A stretch of DNA of 64,000 nucleotides from Pyropia yezoensis (taxonomy: Eukaryota > Rhodophyta > Bangiophyceae > Bangiales > Bangiaceae): contig CM020619.1 in NCBI GenBank assembly GCA_009829735.1, positions 25,817,554-25,881,553 of the forward strand. The letters run 5' to 3'. Position 1 is the stretch's first letter; the number at the start of each line of letters is the position of its first letter. A model generated the notes under the pieces. It searched no databases. It saw only the letters and a program-made list of their open reading frames with translations, and was not told the origin of the DNA. This document shows, piece after piece, positions 55,671 to 64,000 of this stretch. The position numbers and the translations under genes are program-made.

Positions 55671-56033
55671 TGTAGCACAATAGGAATCCGTCGCACGTCC
55701 ACTCTCAGGGAACACTCACCAAGGGGGATCGGCACCAACGTCACCGGGAGGCCAAGGTTGCTGTCCTTGGAGCGCAAGCCACGGGACCAAGATGGGAGCC
55801 CAAATGGGAGGGGTTTGTTGTTCTACCTTGGCCGGCGGTGGATTCGCCGCCGGCCCCCTCGTTATAAACCCTCGGAGACACTACTAACTACCCTCCACCC
55901 CAAGATGCAAGTCCCTCTGGTCATACGTAACTTATAGATACCGTGACCAGTACGGACTCTCAAATTGAAAGTTAAGGCTTATAAGTAGCCCCCCTAATAT
56001 TAGGGTTACAATACGGCCAACCATATTGCTACA
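55671..56033 (-). mobile_element. 5' LTR of chromoviral element copy 2
   Basis: A 363-bp LTR in minus orientation with intact termini TGTAGCA/TGCTACA. TTTATAA reads on the minus strand, followed by the GC hairpin (55830-55855). The outer flank is GTTGC (56034-56038), different from GAAGG at the 3' LTR. Confidence 0.93.
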
Positions 56034-57413
56034 GTTGCCCCCGCGCAGCCGCGGGAGGTGGATTACCCTGCGGGTGCCCGCGGGGTGGCTGCTACCCAGA
56101 CCCCTGTGGCCTTCGGGCAGCTCGTGCCTGGTACCAACCGGTATCCCGGTTTGGATTACTACCCGGGGGATCCCCCGTATCTGTGGCTGACGCCGCCCTT
56201 CCCGACCATGGGTGGCCTGAAGTCGGCGTCCAGCTGGCGTCGAAACCATGGTGTCATGGCGGACCCATTCCGCACGGATGTAACGTGCGCGTTGCAGACC
56301 GGTAACGGTCGTGCGCCCGTATACACTCTGTTGCGCCCGCCTGGGTGGCAAGAGGGGTGGGAGCTCGCCCCGGCTTTCCGGTTTGACACCGGTCCTTGCC
56401 TGCGATACTTCAGCAGTGTGCTGGCCGCTCGGCCCACGCATGTGCTGCAGGGTGTCTCCACCCTCGAGGTTACCCTCGGGCAGGTTTCTTCCTTCCTGTT
56501 GTCGGCCCGCCGACAGGGCCGGCTCTTCCATCTTCCGACGGGTGTCCGTCGGCACCTTGGGGAGCTAGGCGTTGACGCCATTGCTACTGGGACGGGGTTA
56601 ACCCGTGAGCTGACTGCGCTCGTGGCGGTTCACGATGCCGTGAACTGGTCGGCGGTGGCAACCTTGCCGCCGTTCCGCGACGCGCAACCGGGAACGCTCC
56701 CGTTGCCTCGTCACTCGCTACGTATCCGCCGAGTTATCTCCGGTGAGGATAGATACCAGGGGTGGGCATCCACCGAGTCGGTACCAGGCCTGGGTATTCC
56801 CGTGGTTCTGCCCGACCCTCTCCAGGTGGGAACCCCCTGGTTCGGTAACCCGACTCCTATGGGGACGGGTCGCCGTCGCCGTGAGTGGGACTCCACTGGT
56901 GGAGGCCGCGAGACATATCGTCGTTGTGGGGAGTTCCACTGGGTTCCCGGTGGGCATTCTGCCCAGGAGTCTGGTCATCCTTCACGGTTGTACCGTGCTC
57001 CTTACCAGCTACCGCCGTGTCCGGCGGTGGCGGTGTCCACACCTCCGGCTGTAGCTCCGGTTCCTCCGGTGGCATCGCCGGCTCCCGTCATGCCCGACGG
57101 GGGTCCTCGCTTGTGGTATGAGGGCGTTAACGCCCTTCACTCTCGTGAGTTCACGGAGGCGCCTCCGGTTAGCTGGGGGGACATCCCCCCAGCTGCTGCG
57201 CTGGTGGGTACCGCGCGTTGCCTCGGTTGGGTGCTCAACCGCCTACAGATGGCTCTGGATGCTGTGGAGGCTGGTGACAGCACTCTGGTGCATCTTAGCG
57301 CTGAGGTAGCTCAGGCGCTCAACCGGCGTGAGATAGCCGACCGTTGGAGTACGGAAGTGTACGCGACGACGCGTGACTGGCCCCCTTCTGCTGGCGAGGG
57401 TAACCCCGTCTGA
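56034..57413 (+). pseudogene. Antisense ORF of copy 3 (N-terminally truncated)
   Basis: An uninterrupted frame from the LTR edge (56034) to TGA 57411-57413, opposite to gag-pol of copy 3. It starts mid-protein at VAPAQPREVDYPAG, matching IAPALPREIDYPAS of copy 2, so the acidic N-terminus and linker are gone. Shared blocks include SSWRRNHGVMAD, FRTDVTCALQTGNGRAPVY, RQGRLFHLPTGVRRH and LPRHSLRIRR. By eye it is only about 70-75% identical to copy 2 in its best part and lower near PTPMGTGRRRREWDS. It keeps Trp (57174-57176) where copies 1 and 2 have TAG and reads on to WWSTEVY-like RWSTEVYATTRDWPP. Function unknown. Confidence 0.82.
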
Positions 57414-57720
57414 TGGTTGTGGGAGTGAGAGTGAGGGACCCGGTGACCCTTATGGTGGCCGGGTATTAGTGAGCCTAAACTCATCCCCTTCGGGGGCATT
57501 GCTTGCCTCTGATTGTAGCCCTGGGGAGTGCCCCTTCTGGCTCAGTGGTGCCTTGCCTCCCGTCCAACTTCTTCCGGTTGGTTCACGCTTGGGGAGGTCA
57601 TCCTCCCTCACTTTGTGTCTTGGCTTGGGGAGATCATCCTCCCGAGTAAGCCCCCTAGTTACTTCGATAATATCGGAGTTAGCCTCTACCTTTAAGTTAA
57701 CTTATTAAGGTTCAGGTTTT

Positions 57721-57792
57721 ACTTAGTTACCTAAGCTTGGTTCGACTTAGAAACCTAAGTCTCATTTGACTTAGAAACCTAAGTCTGCCGTA
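57721..57792. repeat. 24-bp palindromic tandem repeat between convergent pol and aORF, copy 3
   Basis: Three 24-bp units at 57721, 57745 and 57769, matching units 2-4 of the copy 2 array nearly base for base, in the same place just beyond the pol stop. Confidence 0.85.
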
Positions 57793-57809
57793 ACCATGTC
57801 ACACCCTAC

Positions 57810-60800
57810 TTAGTAGGTATAAGCCTCACCCCCCAACAGCCGAAGTCGGTGTCGGTTGGGTTGTTGCAATAGGCGACGTCGCCTCATGTAAGGCATGAGG
57901 AGTTGGCGGGGTATATTTGCCGCCTGTTCCCAGGTGGGTGAGTCGTATCCGACCCACATAACCTTCACGTACCAGGGTCCTGGTAGGTCCGGGTCGGGGT
58001 GTCCGACCACGCTCTCTACTTGGTATGGAATACCATCCGGTCCCACCGGGTCATCTGACCGGTGGGTTGTAAGAGCTTCATGTAGCAACCCAGCCGGTAC
58101 CGGCTGAGGCTGTTCCGGCTTCGGAGCAGGTGTGACATCATTCACACTGATGCGTTGGATCTCCGTATCGGAGTGTAAGATAACAGAGTGGTCATCCCTG
58201 TGGAGAATCTGGTACGGTCCCTTGACCGGTTGCATGAGCTTGTTACCCCGGAACTTCTGGTGTCTGATGTAGACCCAGTCACCTGTCATCAGGGTAGCGT
58301 TGCGCACCCGTAGCCGGGCGTCGAAGCTCTTCTTATATCGAAGTTGTGTACGGTCAAGGGCGCCCTTGAGCTTCGGTATCATCCACGATAGCTTGGCCAA
58401 CCAAGCTAGGTGTATACGTTCGGCCGGTCGGCCTTTCGGTGTATCATACCGAGTGCATCTGCCTGGCGGCAGCGTCAGGTTACCGACGCCTAAGGGCATG
58501 ACCCACTCGAGCGGAGCGATGTTTGTGCTCCGATGTGGCCTGGCATTGTATGCCAGGGTGAGCACGGACAGAAGCCTGTCCCAAGTGTTCGTGTGCTCGG
58601 CCACGTAGCACTGTAGCATCTTGACGATGGTGCGGTTGAACCGCTCCACCTGCCCGTTGGTTTGCGGGTGGTAGTCGGATGCCCGACGTGGTTCGATACC
58701 GAACATGCCCAGGACCTTAGTGCAGAATGCTGACGTAAGATTTGCTCCGTTGTCGGAGAGCAGTTGCTTCATGACTCCGTATGCACTGATCCAGTGGTCA
58801 ACCACTGCGTTCATGATGGTATATGCCGTATCATTCGGGATGGCTGCCGCTCGTGACAGCTTAGTGAATCGGTCTGACATGACTAGGATGTACCTGTTCC
58901 CTTCTTCCATTACCGGAAGTGGCCCGAGTATGTCGATAGCGACTTGCTCGTTGGGCCCATCGGGTGGGAATAGCTTCATGGCAGACGCCTGCCTATGTAG
59001 ACTCATGCGGTTACGTGCACAGGGGTGGCATCCCCTTACGTGGTCGACCACGTCGACGGCCATTGCTGGCCAGTAGAAGAACCTTCGCATTGCTGCGAAC
59101 ATACGTGAACCCCCGGGGTGTCCGGCTGTAGGGTTCTCGTGTTCTCGTTCCATGACGGCTTGCCGTAAGGACACGGGAACCACGACTTGATGTCGTCCAT
59201 CGGCGGGTGCCCGCCGGTATATGAGTCCGTCTTCATTCTCGGAGAAGATGCCGGCCGTACCGGCCAGGAGGTTGGCGCGATGGCGTCTACAGTCGTCGTC
59301 ATTGGCTTGTGCCTCGCGGAAGTCCGCGAGAGTCAGTGGGCATGCTCGGTGTGCCATGGTATGGTCAACCATACCTTGGGTGGCGTTACCCACCATGCAG
59401 ACCGGTACCACCGGGATGTCTTCGTCCACCGGGCGGGTATCCCTGCTCGGGGTGTCGAGTCGAGACAACGCGTCTCCGAGGTGGTGGGTTGACCCAGCCT
59501 TATACACGGTGCGGTAGTCGTGCTCGGCCATCTTCAGCCTCCATCGGGCTAGCCTCCCGTGGCTATCGGAATCCTTGTCACCAAGGTTGAGGAGCCATCG
59601 TAGGGGTTCGTGGTCGGACCTCACGCTGAACCTAGAGCCCTCCAGGTATGGGCGGAGCAGTTGCACTGCCCATATAACTCCAAGGCACTCACGCTCGGTG
59701 GCACTATAGTAACGCTCAGCCGGGTTGAGTGTCCGGCTGAAGTACCCTACCGGACGTAGGTCCGGGATAACGTTATCGGAACCGATCAACGTCTCTCCCT
59801 GTAACAGGGTGCATCCCACTTGTGTATCGCACGCATCGACATCGATGACGAAGGTACCCCGTCAGTGCGGTAACGCAAGGACGGGTGGGCATAGTAGGGC
59901 TCGCTTCAGCGACTCGAATGCCTCCTCTTCGCTAGGTGAAGGGGGTTGAAGTACCTTGGGCAAGGTACTGCTCGTAAGAACCGTTAACGGTTTAGCTATC
60001 CGAGCGAAGTCCTTGACGAACCGTCGGTATACGTTGCACATTCCCAGGAAGCTCTTGAGCTGCGTCTGGGTGTTAGGAAACCGGGCATCCCGGAGTGCCC
60101 GGGTATTGACTTCGAGTACCCCTAGTTTACCAGGGGTTATCCGGTGGCCCAGATACTCGACCGTCTGTTGGAAGAAGGCGCACTTCTTCAGACGCAGGGT
60201 TACCCCGGCGTTCCGCAAGAGGGTGAGTACCTCGTCAACATGTTGCACATGGTCATCCATGTTACGCGAGAAGACGATGACGTCATCGAGGTACACTAGG
60301 CAGTCACGCCACTTCACCCCCGACAGTATGTTGTCGATAGCCCGCTCGAAGGTAGCGGGGGCGTTGGACAATCCGAAGGGCATCCTTAGGAACTCGTACA
60401 CTCCACTGTGACAGACGAACGCCGTCTTGGGGATATCCTCGTCCGCCACCGGGATCTGCCAGTATCCGGCATTGCAGTCGATGATGGTAAACACCGTAGC
60501 TTTCCCCAGGGAGTCGATGCATTCATCCATCCTTGGTAAAGGGTATGAGTCTTTCTTGGTAACCAAGTTGAGGCGTCGATAATCGATACAAAACCGTGGG
60601 GTTTGATCCTTTTTCGGTACGATAACGACTGGGGCACCCCACTCCGACATCGAAGGTCGTATCACCTTCGCGTCGCTCATCCTCTTCACTTCTCCATCAA
60701 CGATCTCTCGTTGCATAGGTCCCGCTCGGTGCGGTCGTGACCGGGCGGGTCGTGCGCCTGGTACCAGGTCTATACGATGTTGGGTTGCCCCAATGGTACC

Positions 60801-62030
60801 CAAGGCCCCGCCTGTCCACATGACGTCATGCTTTCTTAGCATCCGTCGTACCCCTTCGGCTACCGAAGGGGGAAGGTGGTCGAGGTCAGCCGCGGCCAGT
60901 GCCTTCAAGGCTGCTTGGTCCTTTGGCGGCATGTCCGCCGGAGCCGCCGATGGGTTAGGCTTCCCGTCATCGGGTTGCTGTCGCTCGGTGGTCTCGGCGA
61001 CCGCCAGCACCTCAAGTGGTTCCACTTGACCTCCCTTGTCAGGGGTAAGGATATCTCCTTCGTAAAGCTCGGCAATCCCGAGGATAGTTCCCTTCGGGAG
61101 GGTGACTGCCTTACGGCGATAGTTCGCCATCACTAGGAGGGACGACCCTCCTGCTGGGAGGTCTATGAGACCGTTGGCCATGGTCAACCCATGGCGGTTG
61201 TACGTCCGCAGGTTGGACCGGACTCTGCAGATGCCTGCGAGGTCGCAGTTAACCGGGAGGACTGTCTCCGACAACGGCTCAAAGCGAGTTCGCTTGGCCA
61301 ACTGAAGTGTCTTCGGCTCGACGCTTGCGTACACCTGAGCCACGTTAACGTGGCTTCCTTGCAGCGTCAGGTCCCTGACGATAGCCGTATGTCCTCGCTT
61401 CGTCCCGTCGGCTTCTTGAAGCTCGACGGTCCCCCGGCCTGGCCGGATTGCATCCACGTGAACGTTGATGAAGGTGCACCCCAGTATGCAGGGCACCGAT
61501 AGGGTTTCACACACCAGGAAGTCGACTTCCGTGGTGAGTTCCCCGATGGTAACCCGCAGCGACATCGCTGCGGTCGTACGAATGAGACGACCATTCGCAT
61601 CCTTGATCGTGGGTCCCCGAGCAACTCGAACTCGCGGGAGCCACTTGTCCGGGAGGGTATCCTTCCGGATCAAGTTAGGTCCAGCCCCTGTATCCATTAA
61701 AGGGTAGTACGATCGAGTCGACTGGGGGTCAACCCCCAGTGTGGCTGATACCTTGAAGTTCTCCAAGGTGAACAGTACGTGTCCTACACCGATATCCGGT
61801 GTTCCTCGGGCATCCTGGACAGGGCCCTTGGCTGGTTCCACGTGACGGGGCATCCCGTCCCCGCCTCCCGTTATCTGGGGATTCTTATCATTCCCCTGAC
61901 TCCGTGTCGTCGGGGCCGGAAGGTGTACCCGGGGGTTGATGCGGCGCCGGCTCAACCGCGCTCTCCGTGGGGCTTTTCCCGCGGTACGCCGGGGTGGCTT
62001 GCTTGGGTTACCCCAGCGCCCCCCGGTCAT
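57810..62030 (-). pseudogene. pol: pol of copy 3: protease, RT, RNase H, integrase, chromodomain (one opal codon)
   Basis: From ATG 62030 the frame runs 1406 codons to the TAG at 57810, broken only by TGA 59862-59864, at the same place as in copy 2. The ATG lies 9 nt past the gag TAA in the -1 frame, which is itself open upstream into gag. Pol could therefore be made by -1 frameshifting or internal initiation; no obvious slippery heptamer was seen. The retropepsin Asp (DTGAGPNLI) is near residue 113. RT (YLDDVIVFSRN), RNase H, DDE integrase (SDNGANL) and chromodomain (WYVKVMWVGYDSPTWEQ) follow in that order. By eye it is about 97% identical to copy 2. Except for the TGA it appears intact. Confidence 0.93.
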
Positions 62031-62038
62031 CCTTCCTC

Positions 62039-64000
62039 TTACTCGCTTCCCGCCCTTGGTAGGGTGCTGTCCGCCGGGACATCCGGCTGAGGAGGTGCCT
62101 CCTCGACGGCCAGTACTCCACCTGGAGCTGGCTGCCTACCCGGTGCGGGTCCGGGTGCTCTGGCGGGATACCCCCCGGTGGATGCCTTGCGTTGCGCCGC
62201 TGCCCGCCGAGACTCCTCGGGGATGAGTGGGCAGGAAGACACCCAGTGCTAAGGATCCCCACACAACATACATCCGGACGTGCCTGTCCCCCCTTGAGTT
62301 CGCGTCGGGGTTGCCCCGTAGTTGCGGTTGCCTCCCTTGGGCGCCCGAGTGCCTGCTCCCTGGTAGGCCTTGGGTCTTTGGGTCAACCGAAACATGGACT
62401 CCCCCGACCGGTTGGGTCGGCCCGCAATCTGCGGAGGTGCCTCCGTGCGCACCGCCCATGTTGGCAAGGGTTGGTGAGGGTTACCCGTTACCGGGGCGTA
62501 CCCCGTAGTCCGTACGTACGGGACGCGACGTCCCGTGCCCTCGCTGACCTGGAACTGGATCCCCGCCGGGGCGATGTACGCTACCGTACCTTGCTCATCA
62601 ATCACCGGCGTAGCCGGAAACAGCAGGTTGCCCTGCTGGTCAACCAGTGGTTTCTCCTCGCCCGTGGGGGCGTAATCGGTAGCCACCAGTACCGGTGCGG
62701 CCTTCCGTTCCGTCTTGTCTTGCCTCGGTACCGGGGTAAGATTGAGCTTGCTCCCCTCACCCTTGGGCTTTGAGGCAAGAGCACACTCCGGGTGAAGCAC
62801 CCGGTAGGCGTCCCCCAGGGACTTGCACATATGCATCAGTCGACTGAAGTTCGTCCGTGCCGTGTTGGCGCCCCGTGCGGATATCCGCACGTAGTCGGGT
62901 ACTCCTGCGAACAGGATGGCCCGTAGTTCCCCTTCTCCGAGGAGCTTCCCCAGCTCGACCTCTTGAATCCGTCGTCCGAACATCTCCTCATCCTCCCAGC
63001 TCTGGGCGGTGGCAGTGCGCAGGGCCCGGTAGTGGTCCTCGCACTTGTCCTTACTGAGGTAACTGCTCAGCAGCTCCTTGAGAAACCCACGGTAATCCAT
63101 GGGGGTGGCCGCAACCCTCATTCCCGGCATCGGGGACGCCTGGCGAAGGATGCCTCGCACCCGTTCATCAAAAAAGAACGGGAGGATCTCCAGTGCCAGC
63201 CCCTCGTTAACGAAGGCCTTGTCCGCGGCTGCCTTGAAGCTAGTCAAGAAGCCGATGACTGCCAACGGGCGTCCGTTCGGCCCCCCGAACATAGGGACTC
63301 CCTTCATAAGGGTCTGCATAGAGCGGATCGCTCGGTGCGAGGTCGTACGCATCGATTCCGATACGGTGGTAGAGCGGTCCTCCAAACGATAACGTTCCGG
63401 AGTAAGAACCGACCGGAAGACCTCGTTGACGATCTCCGTGTCAGCGTCCTGGATATCCAGTCGCTTAGCCAGTTGATGAGCAAACTCATCGGACTCCATC
63501 CGCTTCAGTAGGCTCGCAGTTACCTGCGCGGTCATAGCTTCCACCACTGAAGACGGTACTTCAGGCGTCGGCACCTCGGGAACCCGAGTTGCCTGGCCTC
63601 CTTCGTCGTGGGGGTACTGCGAGAGGGTACCCCCTCCCCCAATAACCGACTCTCCACCGGCGTAAGTATCCGCCGGGTCGTCTCCGCGGAGTCCGCTTCG
63701 GGTGCTCCGAGCGTATCGCTCCGTGTGACTCCGTTCCAACTCTGCCGACGAGTCGGATCCATACCCCCTTGTGTCCGGGGGTTGTCCGGGAGTTGCTGCG
63801 CCGGGGTCGACCCCGGTGGACTCCGAAAGTAGTCCGGCCGGTTCAAACCGTACCGTTGTGGGAGGAACACGACGGGGTCCCTTCGTGTGGCGTGTTGACA
63901 TCAACACTGCCATTGCGTCCTCCGTCCGATCTTGACGAGCGTCGAGTCCGGAAAACCGGGCCTCGATGCGGGCCAATGATGCCATCAGGAAATCCCCTGG
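62039..64000 (-). pseudogene. gag: gag of copy 3 (N-terminus outside the window; one amber codon)
   Basis: The frame enters from the right edge and is open (LARIEARFSGLDARQDRTED onward) to TAG 62249-62251. It then continues in frame (HWVSSC and onward) to TAA 62039-62041. The amber is at the same position as in copy 2, inside the CCHC zinc knuckle, whose four ligands are otherwise intact. Capsid-like landmarks are the same as in copies 1 and 2. A 2-codon deletion relative to copy 2 is visible around 62958 (RRIQEVELGK against RRIQELDYELGK). The 5' LTR of this copy lies beyond the window. Confidence 0.87.

Noticed and set aside
57895-62773. Many 70-190 codon plus-strand frames opposite gag and pol of copies 2 and 3
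   Set aside because: They are shadows of the conserved gag-pol frames; unlike the aORF they overlap coding sequence and show no independent conservation.
1-64000. CRISPR arrays, bacterial operons or ribosome-binding sites
   Set aside because: None seen; the window is eukaryotic, with spliceosomal introns and LTR retrotransposons.

Overview
The window is nuclear DNA of a GC-rich eukaryote. It has protein genes with short GT-AG introns, a nuclear-type tRNA gene on the minus strand, organelle-targeting N-terminal extensions and Ty3/gypsy retrotransposons. Very high GC, few introns and Ala/Pro/Gly-rich linkers fit a bangiophyte red alga of the Porphyra/Pyropia kind. That is an inference from style and recognisable housekeeping genes; no marker here proves it.

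Left part (1-31 kb) is host gene space. Recognisable genes are a tail-anchored UBE2J-type ubiquitin-conjugating enzyme (916-2259 +), ribosomal protein eL27 with an 11-nt first coding exon (2893-3654 -), amidophosphoribosyltransferase (8036-9931 -), a trehalose-6-phosphate phosphatase (23197-24838 +), a mitochondrial ISCA2-type iron-sulfur assembly protein (25449-26174 -), a class I/II PLP aminotransferase with a spliced transit-peptide exon (28504-30268 -) and tRNA-Thr(CGT) (30603-30674 -). Less certain are two small membrane proteins (4116-4529, 5932-6777) and a 1300-residue low-complexity protein with a WD40-like tail (17088-20990). A divergent pair of broken genes of unknown family lies at 11.8-15.0 kb, and an 8-bp-period minisatellite at 10.99-11.43 kb.

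Middle part (31-37 kb) is repeat-rich and has no convincing gene. A second LTR family is present: an 873-bp solo LTR (32426-33298) with a CAATC target duplication sits inside a dispersed repeat whose uninterrupted copy is at 5.5-6.0 kb in the same window. A diverged inverted copy lies at about 33.97-34.45 kb.

Right part (37-64 kb) is a nest of three copies of one chromodomain-bearing Ty3/gypsy element with a 363-bp LTR. Copy 1 (plus orientation, 36994-45319) is decayed and has lost its 3' end. Copy 2 (minus, 45320-56033) has both LTRs and is 10.7 kb long. Copy 3 (minus, 56034 to beyond the window end) lacks its 3' end. A solo LTR of the same family, with a perfect 5-bp target duplication, lies at 4609-4968.

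The most unusual feature is a long open reading frame on the strand opposite gag-pol, between pol and the 3' LTR, present in all three copies (711 codons in copy 2, at 46276-48411). It converges on pol across a short intergenic space filled with a 24-bp palindromic tandem repeat. Its divergence pattern does not follow that of gag-pol. Copies 2 and 3 also share an amber codon inside the Gag zinc knuckle and an opal codon between reverse transcriptase and RNase H. These are either inherited lesions of a common source or recoding sites.
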